Positions 11,701 through 26,700 of a stretch of DNA of 64,000 bases are shown piece by piece. Below the pieces are notes generated by a model that saw only the letters and a program-made list of their open reading frames with translations, did not search any database and was not told the DNA's origin. Position 1 is the first letter of the stretch; each line of letters begins with the position of its first letter. Position numbers and translations under genes: made by a program. The DNA is taken from positions 21,976,802 to 22,040,801 of the forward strand of contig NC_019866.2 in NCBI RefSeq assembly GCF_002234675.1, written 5' to 3'. The DNA is from Oryzias latipes. Lineage: Eukaryota; Chordata; Actinopteri; Beloniformes; Adrianichthyidae.

Positions 11701-14700
11701 TACATCCACACGGGGGACCAACACTCGGGGCATCATGCATCAGCCAGCCCCTGCAGAGGTTCTGGCCTAGAAGCTGCAAAGCATGTCACATCTGAGCAAA
11801 GTCACCTACATCTAGTGGTTCTGACAAGTCTGTGGTGAGCCGTCTCCCGGGTCCATGCTGCACTCACTGCCTGTTTCTAAATAAAGACCTGAGTCAGTCC
11901 TGGCAGAAAGAGAACAGCCCACAAAGGTAGGGGGAGGGGGTGAAAACGCCTGGAACAACTTCAATTTTTAATATCAGAGGAGAACAGAAATAACCCCCAG
12001 CTGGAACACGTGGGATGTCAGAGGTAGAGGAAGCAGGGCTTCATCGTGTCTGCAGTGGAGGTGGGTCCATTCAGAGCCACAGCTGAGGTTTCCCCATTGA
12101 TCCAAATCCGTCTGAATCGGCTTTGGTTGCAAAACGGAAATTGAAACTACTCAACAACGTCAGCACGGGTTTAGGAACACACCCGAGTGTGAAACCACAA
12201 CTCCAGCAGCCGTGTAGACACGGATCCTGGTCAGTTTTAGACTGTAAAGGCCAGGAGAGAAGAGGAGAAACGGGAAAAAGACCGAGATGGAGAGGGGTGA
12301 TGGGATATCGAAAGAGAAAAGCATTCATAATAATCGGCCTCATGAGAGAAACGAGGATAATCCAAGGAGGCAGGAGTTTGAGGGAGCTGAGAATGAACCA
12401 GGTCACTGACTAAGAACGGCATGCTGAAGATGAAGCAGAGTGGATTTCACCTAATTATTTCACTAATTATTTCTCACTTTTACTGAACATGTGGCCAAAG
12501 ATTGACCTACAAAAGAAATGTGTGTAATACAGATAAATATTGTATAAGTTCAAGAGTTCGGTGATAAATGGCACCCCCATCTCGTCTCAGGGATCAAATG
12601 GCTAAAAAGAAATACCTTCAAATGAGTCTTCTTCATCCTGCGTCTGTGTCTGACGTGATTCACGGGGTCAGATTAACCTCAAAGAATTGACTGTTTGAAA
12701 AGAAAAGCCGTATTCATGATGTATTTTTCTCCACAGGCTCAGATAAAGATTATAAATTGGGGTTGAAGTTAATTTTAAACCCAACGCCCAGAAAAGCGCT
12801 GGAGCAGAAACATCAGATGACTTGGACATGAAGTTGCCACAGGCGCACGAGGCAGAACGCCGCCGTTAATCTCTCCAGCATCCCTGACAACAGATCCATT
12901 TTAATCGCCCAAAAGCCCGTCGTCAATCACTCGATTGTACACGGCTGCCTGCTGGTTCCCCAACGCGACAAGACGAGGGAGTCGTTTACATAATGAGACC
13001 AGTGAAAAGGGCCAAATGAGTAAGTAAGGGAAAGGCAGGCAAGACGGCAGACATCTTCCCTGCAGCAGCAGCCAATTATGGCAAAGGAGGAAAAAAAAAG
13101 GAGCAGAATATGAACAATGAGGCTGTTTTCATTCATTAGCACAGGAGTGGAGGCTGGCCCATTATTCAGATGAACGAGCCTCATCACAGCTTCTCTCACT
13201 AAAACGCTTCTCATGCTAGACAATTAAAGATGGAATCAGACAGAAAATAAATAAATCAACGAAAAGAGAGAAACCCTGCACACCCTTTACCCACGCCCCT
13301 CCCTCACACAAAACAATGATGGCACAAACAGCTCATACTTATAAAAGTCAATTCTGGAAATGTAAGGCTTGGTTCTGCTGTGAGGAAACAGTATTTTGGG
13401 AATCTCTTCATACCAGGAGCCAGCTTGGCCACAGGAACATCGCCACAGTGCCCACCCAGACCGGGACAGCAGTGGGGTCCACTCCACAGCCGTGAGGCTG
13501 CAAAGTCGGACCCCAACCGGCCCCACAAAGGGCGACAACCGCAGCAACGACCCCAGACAGAACCGGCAACCCCTGGCACAAAGGACCCCCAAAGGGAAAC
13601 ACTGGGACATAAATTGAATACGAAGTATGTATGTAGAAACATAAATGAAAAATAACAAAAAATGCACAACATAATTTAAGAGCCATGTTAAAAAGGTGGG
13701 TCTTGAACTTTTTTTTTTTCTTAAACCTGGCACAACCAAGTGGGAGAACCAAGCCCCCCCACCCCCCTAGGTTTTGGTCTTCACCTTAGGGACAAGCGCC
13801 AGAGCACCTCAGGGTCCACGACGGTTCGTATTTTAAAAGCAAGTCACATAGGTAAGAAGGCCAAAGACCATTAAAACATTTATAAACCATTGAAAGAATC
13901 TTAAAATACACCCTGAAAGTCTAAGCTTCTGAACAGGGTTCTGCGTCACACGGGGGAGTGGAGGAAGCCTCAACTGTGACAGAGGCCTCCATTCTCGACT
14001 TGTTTATCTTATTATCTTCATAAAGACCTTTATTTGTTTGGTCATGCTTATGTTGCAGCTTTCTGTGGTCAGGAGTCTGCAGTGAGCGTTGAAACGCCTC
14101 CAAATATTGCATTCCTTGGCTCATTACCGAATCCATTTGGTGAATTGCTCTGCCCTGCAGCCTGGTGCCGTCAAGCCAGCGTCCCGTCACTGAGCATGCC
14201 CAGAGCCAAGCAGAAGATTTACCACCGCACCACCCGTCACCCTCACTCTGAGCTGTGGACGACCTCACCGGCGTTGGGCCATTACATCAACCCTAATATA
14301 CCATGAGTGCCGCATTCAATCCACTCCAATAAAAAAGCACCGCCCCCTAAGGGACCATCGTTAAGTTAAAGAGCGTGACTAATGTGGGAACATGGGCGGC
14401 TGAGGAACCACATTAAGGACCAAAAAACCTCAGCCTGTCATTTGATTTATGAGAAAAAACAGCTTCTGCATCATGCAGACGTCCTCACGTTCCCGCCTCA
14501 CCCGAGTCTGTCTCTGCCTCCCCCTGCAGGTCTGCAGCATCCTGTTGGACCATCTGGATTTTCTGATTCCAATGACCACACATGTATCTGCAGCATTGCA
14601 AATGGTATGGATATAACTACAGCTAATACATTAAGCTGTGTAAAAGACTATATTGATTTGACTTGGATTCATGTTTTAAATTCAGTAAAAGTGTTTTTTT

Positions 14701-17700
14701 TTTTTATATTTCCATTCTAAACCATTTTGTTTATACAAAATGTTTAAATAGTAACATTAACTTAAAGCTTGTAACTTTCATAAATAAAATGAGAAGATGA
14801 TAAATTAACTGGCAGCATTTCCATCTATACATTTTCCAAAACCCCTTATCCCTTTTTCGGTCATGGGGTTGCTGGAGCCTATCCCAGCTACTGTTGGGTG
14901 AAGCCGGGATATACTCTGAACAGGTCAGCAGTCTGTTGCAGGGCCACACACTCACACACCTAGAAACCATTTAGTGTTAAATGAACCTATGAAGCATGTT
15001 TTTGGGCTGTTGGAGGAAACCGGAGTTCCTGGATAAAACCCCCACATGTGCGAGGAAAACCTGCAAACTCCACACAGAAAGGTCCCAGCTGGGATATGAA
15101 CCAGAGCCCTTTCTTGGTAAGATGAGAGCGTCAACCACTCCACCACCATGCAACTCTAAAAGAAGTTTTTTTGCCTTTAAAATATACAATAAATTACCCT
15201 AAAAGGAAACTGATTCAAGGATTTGATGAATCAAAATTGATTTTCTAAGTAAAGATTTTCAAATCCTAACTCTACAACAGTTCTCTGCTTAACAGACACA
15301 ATCAGAATAGAGCATAAATAACCCTGACTATGTGGCCCTCATCTGACTCAAGAGTTTCTGTCCATAATCCAAACACAACCAGAGGTGCCCTTCTCTTACA
15401 GTTAGAGGTCATCGTGTAGTGATGGTGTGAAACTGCCTCATGTTCTACAGCAGCAGCAAACAGGACGGTGCCTGCATCCCTGCTGCTGGCTCTAAGGCCA
15501 TCTTTAAAGGTCAAGAGAACCACTGAAGGCTGGGCGTGTGAGGTGCAACACTCCTCTACAACATAGCAGTAGAGTTTGGAAGGCTACACAGAAAAAAATA
15601 CAAGCTCCTATGGACGTGATCTAGTCAAGTTACCAAAGGCGATTCTCAATCATTCCAATTGAAAATTCAAAAACCGGTGCAAATAAACAGTTTTACTTAT
15701 TGAAATGTCGTTTTTGCTCTTAAAAATAATAATAATAATATATTTTATTTATATGGCGCCTTTCTAGACACCCAAGGTCGCCTTACAGATAGAAAACAAT
15801 AAAATACAGTTAAAGAAAGACACATTAGTTAAAAACAAACAAGACACTGGAATCATAAAATTAATTAGGGTGGGTATGCTTGTCTGAAGAGGTGGGTTTT
15901 ATGATTTTTAGCAAACTGCGGGAGTGAGTTCTTGTGTTAGATGGCTGTGAACGGCTTTCCGCCAACTGATTTGTCAAGAAGCCAAAAACAAAATACACAT
16001 TTTCATGGTGGTACAACCAGTGTCCAGTCATACTGGTGATGGCACAACAAGCACAACAACAAGCTTGACCTGGTTAGAGCCTCTCCTGAGCAGGTACCAT
16101 AAAATAAACTGATATTGTCCCTGCTGAAAAAGCAAAAGAAGGTTAAGTTGTGCCGACTAAAAACTAGTGGACAACCGAATGTTGTTGTTCACCTTCCAGC
16201 ATACCCCTTTAGGGGTCACCACAGCGACTCAGCTTTCACTAATTCACACAGCTGGTTTGGCAGAGACTTTTACGCCGGATGCCCTTCCTGACACAACCCT
16301 GTGTTTATCCGGGCTGGGAACCGGCACAGGGGGACCAAGACTTGGCCCCCTTTGGGCTAACATAGCTAGGCAGAAGCACCAAGTTCATCCCACCCTCAGG
16401 GAAATGAACCCTGGTTTTCCATGCGTCAGTCCTACACCCAGCCTAGTGGACAAGTGAATGACATACGAAACGGCCAACTATAACTTTACAGGGTTTTAGA
16501 TATCCCATAATACTTAAGAGCAGAAACAGTCTGACTTTGAAGGAATTTATTGACTTGCTGTTTGTACCACATTGATTTAAGTGGGTTTTGCTGTCATTTC
16601 TGTAGCTCAAACCCGTCACTGCACGTTACTTGGAAATAAGAGAAAACTCAAATAATCTTTAAAATTCTGGATAACATTTCAAGATAGCGAGGGGAAGAAG
16701 ATTAAAAAACGTCATGTTTGTTTTTAGAACAGTTGTCGAGCAATTCCTACTGCTGGAAGAGGAGTAATCTAAAAAGCTCCCCTGCATAATCTCAATCCAC
16801 ACACACCTAATATTGTGTTGTCAGACAGACGCCTTGAAGATCTGTTTACATAAAGGCTCAAATGATGTGAGCAAGTAAGACAAAGAATTTGTGCACCACA
16901 TCCATAACCAATATAGTCTGACAGGAAAAAAAGGGCTCATTGTGTTGATGATGGAGCCAGACAATGTCAGTAAGCAGTGATTGGTCCGAGTCAGTCTGAG
17001 TCAGTCTGAGTCAACCACACTCACTAATCACGAGTGAGCATGTGGGAGGGCCACACCCCTACCACTTGAAAGTGGGCTCAAGAGAGTCTGTCAATCGATC
17101 AATGTGAAAAACCGAATGATTGAGTGAAGCTGTTTATTTCTCAAAAGAAGTCTATGGGATTTTGGCTTCTAGGAAGCCAGCAGGTACTTCCTATTTGAAA
17201 CGTGAGGGGGGAGGGGTAACTCAGTCCAGTTCTTATTTACAGTCAATGGTACATACACATCTATATATTAAAGAAAAAGCCACCTGGAAACGTTGTTAAG
17301 GTATTGATTTACACTGTATTTTTTTCCAGCATTTTCTCAGCATAATGGTTCGAAATACAACATCTACCTGAGATGGAAAATTTCGAGGTTTAGCAGATAT
17401 CTAGTTTGTGGTGCGGACGATCTGTAATTCCATGTAATTTACGTTTGCTTCATCTCAATGTCGAAATAAAACGGATTCTATTTTTAAAAATCTTTTTAAG
17501 GTGTTCTTAAGTGAAGGTCCAGATTGCAAATCCACTAGCTGTGTTTAATGTTTTAGCAGAGCAGCAACTCTGAGGCTTATAATCTGGTTTGGTATGAACC
17601 TCTGGCTAACCAGAAGAACCATTCGTCACTTTAAATCAAATCGATGCAGTTCAGTGCATCTGCATTTACTCTGCGCTTTTATTTGCTTGGGAGCTGGAAC

Positions 17701-20700
17701 CATCTCTGAACAGAATGGAATTAAAAGAGCCTTCAGAGGACAGCTGAGTAAACAGACAGCTGGCTGATAACCGATGGACATGAACGGCCGGGTAGGAGAA
17801 AGGGGGCCAAGTCTAATTGAAGCAGAAGTCAAAGTCCTCCGTAGAAACAACAACGAGTGCATTCACACCACACATGGTGTGCCTTGAATGTATATAGTGC
17901 TGTCAGAGGAGGTGATCATCTTTCACGAGGAACTGCTTTGGAGAATCCTTTTGTTGCATCACACATACTCTCAGTTTAGCACAAAGTGGATAATGTGGTG
18001 AGTCTTTCAGTCATATTCCGTCATCTGATGGTGGGAAATACCTTCCTTTGTTGTTTATTTAGTAGCTTAGCAGCCATTTGTGCAGAGAACACGTGTAAAA
18101 AAGAAAAACAAGTCAAAACACAGAAATAGGTCTGGTCTTGTTTTAAATCAAATACATAATTATCTGTGTATTTAGGAGTTAGTTTCTGTGTTATTAGAGA
18201 TGGAGCAAATGTTACCAAACCAAATGTTACACCAATAACCGAACCGCGGAGAAACTGAATGGTTGGATCTTTACAGCATACAAAACTTTATATCTTTAAT
18301 ATTGTTTTATTATATCAGGCTTAGAATAAGCCAACTGAAAGGGTTTTCTTCATAGTTAATTGTTTACTGTAGTAACAAAAAAAATATATACATTTCTGAC
18401 TAAGTTTTTGTTGGTCTTTGGTATCATACAAATCATGTATCAATAGAAAACAAAACCATGACCCAAAAAGGTTTTTCAGGTTTTTTCGTTGCATCCCTGT
18501 GTCTTTCTATAACTACTGGATTGATGAAGAGATTCAACCGCTGACATTTCATCAGTCTGGTAGTGGCTCTTTAGGAACTGATGCAGTAAAAACATGAAAT
18601 ATTGTAAGACGTATGGTTTCCATACAGTCAAAGCCAGCAGTGCAGTGGTTGCATTGGTGTTCTGTGAGAGCTCTGCTACAACACAGCATCCATTAAAAAA
18701 GCGTCGAGCTGAGGGCAAGCTTCACGTGTGGCGAGGGCAACAACGGCGTCGGGGACAAAAGGTCAGTCAGATGCCAGCCTTTCAATTTCAGGAATAAGGA
18801 GGGAATCTTCCTCTTTATGGGATTGAATTTTGTTTACTCCTCTTCTAAAAAAAAGTTGGCTCATTAGGATCCAACTTCATCTGGTTACCTCTAAAACTGT
18901 AAATTGCTGCTTTCCTCACAAAAACATAAACAACATGGAGCATCAGGCTGACAACAACACAAGTTCTCAGAACATTTACTGAAGCATTTGAGTTCGTGTG
19001 AAGCAGCTTTGGTCAAAATAGAGAATTCTTCTGTGAGGTTTTTAAATGACCAAAACCCCTTTAGGTCCAGGTCCTCGTTGGGTGAACATTGTCAGCCACT
19101 TGGAATCAGCTGGACGATGGCCGTTCAGAGCGCCTGCCACACTTCATTACCAGCATGACCTTGTGTAATTCTTTTTAATGAGATGTTTGCACATCACCCA
19201 TTTCATGAGGCTGTAATCTGAGCGTAATCCCCATCATCCAGCTGCTCTGAGAGTGGAGGGGGGAGGGAATGGAAACACCTGAGCGGGCGTTCACACACTG
19301 AGAAGGAGGGACAGCTTTTCCTTCGGTCAGTGCTGAAAAGAAAACATTTCAAAGCTGATTTCCAGTCAGTTCTTTTGTTCTGTAGTCTGATGCACTGAAA
19401 GACTGAGATGTTTGCGTTCCAAGCGTCCATGCTCCGATGTTTACATCCAATGATTACAGGTTGTACCATCTTGCGTCACCCTTACAGTAGAAGATAATAG
19501 AAACTGATATCTCCTTTATGTCTACAGCAAAACCTCCAGAGCTCTGGAGTCATTGTTCTATTTATATTATATGAAAACATTAAAACGACTTTGTTTTGCT
19601 GCAGAGGACTTGGATTTGAAAAATCAACAGAATCCTTTAAAGACCGACTCCAGTCATATTTAGCTCTATTGTAAAAGCATTCCCAGTGTTCTTTTAATTA
19701 CGATTATGACATTTTTAGTGAAAATCAAAAAACCTGTATTGCTTTGTAGGACATAGTTTCTGCAGAGCAGCAAGAGTTCATTAGAAATTCACTTCAGAGT
19801 TGTGGCCGGGACATCTGGTGCCGAGCAACCGCCCCCCTCCCTATTGGTGAGAGCTCTATTTTTAGGCGCTGTCCCGTTAGCTTACAGCCCCTCGCACCCC
19901 AAACCTAACACTAGTGGTGCAACAAAATTGGAGCTATCCAGCCGTACAGGTTTGAGCCAGAGGCCAGCTATTTTCAGTATCTTTTTGTCTGATTCACAAC
20001 AATTTGCATAAAGAAATACTTTACAAATTTTCTTTACTTAAGCCCTCCATCATTAGAAAAATGCCACAAGAGCATGTTAAAAACAGCATTTTCATCAGAT
20101 TGAGTCTTTAAAGTATATGAACTTATTAAAAGGGCCTAGTTATTATCTAGCCTAAACTTTTCCCAAAACTATTCAAATAAATCAACTTCGTATAGACTGA
20201 GTTCTTGCGTTGGATTGTCTGAGTTGCTCTTTGTCGAGTAAATGATTCATCCCAATGATTCAATGTTTTTACCTCATATGTCTTCACAAAGACATGCCGA
20301 CTGTGTAAGTTCACCCCCAGCAAGAAAGGCAGCATTGCTCCCAACCGGAAGCCGCCTAAAGGCAGACTGATCCCAATCAACACCGTCCCACACAAAGACC
20401 TCCTTCAGCCGAGCCTCCTGGTCTGATGCCAAGCCACCTCAGGATCAAACATCATGCAGACAGTGTGACCCAGGTGAGGAACACTGCATGATGTCTATCT
20501 GATGCCACGCCCACACACAAACATGCCGCGGCTCAAAAAAACAACAAAACCACTTACAGCATCTGCTTGTTCCGCATAACCATCCTTCTCCAAAGCTCAA
20601 ACTTGTTTTATTAATAAGGCTGCTTGCGAGCTCTGATGAAACTCTGCCAGGCATTCCTCTAAGGCTTGTTCCAATGTTGGCTGCTTTCTGGCCTACTTAT

Positions 20701-23700
20701 GCCTGGCTTCCTTCTTCCAGCCTCGATGAGGGGAATCATTGTCCATCGTCCTTCTAGGGGGTTCCATCTTGAACCACTTTGAACCCGAGCAAAGCCTTTT
20801 TCAGCGGACACTGAGGTTCATTCAGCCATCCAGCATCCTATCACCACCTTCTCCTTACCCAAGTTTTTGAGCAGGTCGGAACATTTTCCTTTGACCGTAG
20901 AAAAGGCGTTTTTTTTTACAGAACCAAAGTATGCTTTTGAAATGTTTTTTTTTTAACAGAAAAATCCAAGAACAGACAGCTGTCTGTGTTATCTCCAAGC
21001 CGGCAGAAGGCTCTGGTCTGTGCTTGCTCAAATGGGTGAAGCTTCAGCAAACTTAAAATGTCACCACATACCTGGTTGTCTTGGAAACGGGGGGTTTATC
21101 AGGTTTGGTTGAAGCCACGGCGCTCGGCTTGGGAGTGGAATTAGCAGGCTTCGCTGCTGAAGAAAAGAGCAAAAATGAAATAAAACGCCACAGAAATGAG
21201 CATTTCACAGATGTCAGTAAGTATGATGCATTTGTAGAGTTTCAAATATGAGAGTTTATGAAATGTGAGGGTCTGCCTGGTTTTCCATTACAGCAATTTA
21301 AGTTAAAAGAACATAAAGACAGATTTCTCTGACAGACAGACAGTCTGGATTATCCATTCTGCCTTGGACAAGCTAATAGACAGCGTGGAGGGATGGCTCA
21401 CCTGGGGGCTTTTTAGCAGCAGCTGCAGCAGTGTTAGATTTGACTCCATTAGCAGTTGTGGACGGTGGCTTTTTCACCGCTGCTGCTCCGCCTGCAGCCT
21501 TTGAACTGTTGCTGGAAACGGACAATCCCACAGCTTTCTTCTCCCCGACTTTAGCAGGTGTTTTTGGGACGGTGGCGCCCGCTCCAGCTGGTTTTTTGGA
21601 GGAAGCTGGGGTCGGGGTGCTCTTTTTCTCCACAGCAGGTGCAGTCTTCTTAGCGGCGCCATTCATCTGAGGCTTAGTCACGCCATTTGCAATGCGGTTC
21701 TGGGGCGTGCTTGTCCGTGGGCCTGATATGGGCTTGGGTGAGCTCGTGCTCCCGGGTTTTGTCTTGGCTGTACCCTTGTTGGTAGCCTTGGGCTCTGCGG
21801 AGTTCTTGCTGTTGGTCTTAGCAGCAGAACCCTCCTTGGCCTGGTTTGGTTGCGGGTCCACATGACCCTTTGTCTGTGCTGCAGGCTGTTGGAGCATCTC
21901 CTGCACCGCTGGAGCTGTTGCCTGGTTGGGTTCCTGCTCCGTTGGTGGCGCCTCTTCATTTGCAGTGTTGGATTCCAACGTTTCTATTGGCTCCAGTGCT
22001 GCCGTGGCAACTCCATCCGGCTTCATCTCCCTGCGAATAGTGGAGGTCCGTCTCTGCAGGACACGGCTGGTCGACTACGGCCTTTGAGGATGGCCACAGC
22101 ACTACAGGCTCTTTGGAGACAGTGAGGATTACTCTGGTGAGAAAGAGAATATATGGATATGGGTAAGTCAACAGCAGGATCAGACATGCAAAGCTGAGGA
22201 ATGTTGGCCTAAGGAATCAGAATAGCATAGAATGTCCTTCTTCATGTAGCTTCACCATCTAATTCAAAGAGATATGTCATAATCGGGGTAAACGGGTAAA
22301 TGCCAAGAAAAAGCAGATAATTCGTATACTAGGTATAGTGTTATCAGTGTTGGATGGTTTTAAAATGTCTAAAAATGCAAATCCAGTTGCTTTTCTGAGC
22401 TTTGTTTAGTCAGATGGACAAAAACAAAAAGTATTTATTTATTCAAAGAAAAAAATAACCAATGTCTCAATGTGCTCTGGTCAAAGTAAAAATGATGAAG
22501 TCTTAAACGTTTAAGTCCCACTCCGATCTTCTTTTCATCTATTTTGTGGGGCAGCCGTGGTGCAGCGGTAGGGCGGTCGACCCATGATCCTAATATTGCA
22601 GGTTCAATTCCCGCCTTGCATGCCCATGAGTCGAAGTGTCCTTGGGTAAGACACTGAACACAACCTTGCCTCTGGTGGGACTTTGACGCCAGTGTTCAGC
22701 AGCGAGCCACCAGTGTGTGAATGTGTGTGTGACTGGGTGATTGGGACTGTGACTGTAAAGCGCTTTGGACCTTGTAGGTAGAAAAGCGCTATTTAAGTAT
22801 ATGCCATTTACCATTTATCTATTTTCAAAGCGTTCCCAGTGTTCTTTTAACTGATTATGCTGTTTTTAGTCAAAAGCACAAAAAAAAATCTGTTGTTTTT
22901 TTTAGGACAGTTTCCACAGAGCAGTCCATCAGAAATTCACCTCTGAATTGTGGGACAGACAATGGACGCGGAGCAACCCCATCCTTCTGCCCCTCCCCGT
23001 TGCTGAGAGCTCACCGTTTACATGCTTTTTCTGCTAGCTTACAGCGCCTCACACCCTTAACTTAACATTAGCGGTACAACAAAAATGGCGAGCAATATCG
23101 TAGCTATCCAGGCGTACAGTTTTGATCCAGATTCCAGGTAAGACGAGCAAAGACGTTCGTGGATCTATTGTTCTGCAGGTGGATCCGAATGGAGCGGTGC
23201 AGGAAGCTCGTGCCCCCCCCAGTGTATTTTCTACAACACAAATACGCTTTTTTCCCAAACAGCATTTTTTTTTTGTTTGCTCCTCATTCACACAGATTCA
23301 CAAGAAAGGAACAAAAGGCAATTTTGAGCTTCATTTGCCTTAAATAGATCCTCCATCCTCAGAAATATGCCACAAAAACATTTTAAAATTGTCAAAAACA
23401 TAATTTTCTTTAGAATTCTAATTTGGGCCTCTATTCTAAAATAATTTGGAACCTACAGAATTGATTTTCTGTAGGTTCCAAACCTCCTTTGGAAATATAG
23501 CTGTTCAGTCTAAAGCTCCGTCCAAATTCCTTCATGACTCCCCAACATTGAAAAGACTATAGAGTGCCCTGGATCTTAATGCAATTTGGACACCATGCTT
23601 ATTCCATCCATCCATCCATCTTCCTCCGCTTATCCGGGACCGAGTCGCGGGGGCAGCAGACTGAGCAGAGATGGCCAGCCTTCCCTCGCCCCGGCCACTT

Positions 23701-26700
23701 TCTCCAGCTCCTCTGGGGGGACCCCAAGGCGTTCCCAGGCCAGCCGAGAGACGTAGTTTCTCCAGCATGTCCTGGGTCTTCCTCGGGGCCTCCGCCCAGT
23801 GGGACATACCCAGAAAACCTCTCCAGGGAGGCATCCGGACTAGATGCCCGAGCAACCTCAACTGGCTCCTTTCGATGTGGAGGAGAAGTGGTTCTACTCT
23901 GTGGGTGACCGAGCTTCTCACCCTATCTCTAAGGGAGCGCCCAGCCCCCCTACAGAGGAAGCTCATTTCAGCCGCTTGTATCCAGGACCTCGTTCTTTCG
24001 GTCATGACCCAGAGCTCATGATCACAGGTGAGTATTGGAACGAAGATCGACCGGTAAATTGAGAGGTTTGCTTTTTGGCTCAGCTCTCTCTTCACCATAA
24101 AGGACAGGTACATCGACCGCATAACTTCATACTTTATTTATTTTGCAGAGGCAAATATGGCGTATCCCATTTGTAGAAGTAAAAATCTAATAAATATGAA
24201 CATTTTACAATGTCTATTTATGAATCCCCTGTGTTCTGATGATGAAAACTTGGATGGTTTATAAAAAATACATTTACATACAATTTTTTAAAATTAAAAA
24301 TAAAAAAATAATGAGACACAAGTGGCCGGGATAGGCTACGGCATCCCCGTGACCCCGAAAGGGAAAAACGGTTAAGAAAATGAATGAATGAATGAATGAA
24401 TGAATGAAAAATAATGAGAATTGATGCACACTGATTTTTGCAGAGACTTTTAAGGAAATTCCAGGACACTGGATGTTGGAATTATGGATTTAGACACCCC
24501 AAAAAAGTTGGCGGATGCCCTATAAAGTACACCAAGTAGTGAGGAGTGAGGGAATTGGGACAAATCTTAAAAATGAGAGTCTTTGTGAATCAGCAGCTGT
24601 GATGCAGCTGAGAAGACCGTTCACAGCTCCATGAGGAGAGGTAAATCTGAGGATCATCTGATTCAATAAATTCACATTCAGCTGCTCGGACGTGTCACAG
24701 ACTACAGACGGGAAAAAACAACAGATCCTACTCTAATTTCAGTGTCAACAAGACCACTGCTGCAAATGAGGCCTTTGTGTGACACTGAAAAGCTCAGTGA
24801 CACACTTGGCCACAGTGTGTTTTTCCTGAGACACTGCACGATCGGAGGCATTAGTGTGGAAAACGAGCATCCAGCGGAGAGCTAAAGTATTTGAACATGC
24901 ACAAATGAACAAAGCGTACCTCCAACTGCTAAGTTAAATGGGTTATGAAGCCGACAATTATCAACTGGACCACAGTGTTTGTCATCCAGACCCACAGTAA
25001 GACCGTCACAGCATTGTGGGAGGCAATCTGAGTACCACAGATGGGATGAAGCTGAGCAAATACTGCGAGAAATCTTCCTCCAATGTTTTTTTCCTTCCTA
25101 ACCACTTGAATATGAGCATTTTCAGGGAGGTGGGGGTACACAGGAAACTGGCCCGTGAAAGTTTACAAACAGAGAGGGGAGGCGGCAGTGCAAGAGGTTA
25201 AATGGTGGGACAAACAATCAGGCAACGCGGAGGCCAGCCCAAAGGAAGACGCTTGGCCTGTGGAGCATGGGAACAGAAAGTTAGCAGGGAATGGGAGCGA
25301 GCACAGAGGAGAAAAACAAAAAAAAATGAGCTCACTGTTGGCTGCTGCTCACTGGTCCGGCTTTCAAATCCAGACATCACCAGTCATCCCTGTTTCCACG
25401 GAACCAAACTTACGCACACAGTCACTCTCTATTTGGAGAAGTCCGTCATCTTTATTTTGCGCTCTTCTCGGAAACAACTCCTGATATTTCTGGCTCTTTT
25501 TGTCCCCCCCTTCTACTCATCTTCAACGCTACATGTCCCCAAAAGCCCTCTTTCATTCTCAGCTGATTTGTCTTTTCTCCCCCCTCCTCGATTTCCTTCC
25601 TCCCGCTCTCCTTCCATCCCTCTGTTCTCTGTTTGCCATTGCCACAGATGGCTGGAGCAGCTGAGCAGGGCCAGAGGGGGGAAAGGACCAAACCCAAAAG
25701 AAGGATCCGTGGATCTCTAACAGCACAGATCAGACACAAGCAGCCCCAGCAACAGGCGGATTCCCCAAACCCCTGACCCGTTGGTCACAGCGAGGTTTAA
25801 AAGAAGCCGCAAAACACGGACTTATCTCTAGATCATTTTGAGCGATGGCTGCTCTAATGAGAGGGGCAGGGTCGGTGATGAAAGGGGAGCAGAGGCTGAC
25901 GTGATCACTGCAGTCAGAACCAATAAAACCAGAGTAGACAGATGAAAGAATTAAGGAATGACAAGGAGCTTAAAAGGTGAAGCTGAAAAAGTTGTCTAAA
26001 CATTTGATTTTAGCCGAGGAGTTACGTAGTTTGTGGAAGTGATAAATGAAAAGGGACTACAAAATAAAACCACAGGCTACAAAATACTACAAAATAAACT
26101 ACAAAATAAAACCACAGGCTTCTCCATTTTTGCAAAGGCTCTCCTCAGTGGTTCTAAACAAAGCTCCACCTTTTTCTTACCTCCTATAATCTTCCATTAA
26201 AGTGTTTGATTCAGGAGTATTATAGCTCACAACACTGTGACCTAATTTAACCACAAAAGTGCTTCTGCGCACAACTCCCGCCTCTTTAAAGACTGTTTGG
26301 TTTTGGATCCTTCCACAGCAAACTGAATACTCGTTTCTCAGCTCCTTTCCATGGAAACCGGTGCTGCCGATGTCTTACAGGGAGTCATAAATCCACAGCC
26401 AGAGGAGCTCTTTTATTTCTTCAGACAGCTGTGAGATTGCACGTCTCTCCCGAGTGTCATCAGGATAATCAGACTGTGGAAAGCAGGAACTAGCAGCAAA
26501 CCGGGCCAAGAGCAGTCTGGTTTTCTTTGTTTGTTCTTTGTGAAACACAGACATAAATCTTGCACTGAAATTACACTGAGGTCACTCAAAAAGGCCAAAG
26601 GCAGATGCTGACTATGAAAGTTCAAGTTCTATAAGTGAAAACATAAATTTCTCACTGCAAAACGAAATTTTTCTGTTTTTTAACTCTAATCTGAACAGAA

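Larger units (their letters stand above)
10587..21071 (-). other. prr36: prr36-like intron 3, 10.5 kb
   Basis: Contains two family-B copies, one family-A copy, a SINE, two further dispersed repeats, and about 12-13.3 kb of repeat-poor DNA. No additional exon could be supported. Confidence 0.6.

Noticed and set aside
13304-13739. Overlapping minus-strand frames with hydrophobic starts
   Set aside because: Three frames are open over the same low-stop sequence, which looks like a dispersed repeat; no known protein matched.
23564-24062. Plus-strand frames over the Rex3-like fragment
   Set aside because: They are antisense to the reverse transcriptase remnant.
25155-25720. Two overlapping plus-strand open frames of 109 and 172 codons
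   Set aside because: No family resemblance and no splice sites that fit the surrounding gene; probably chance.
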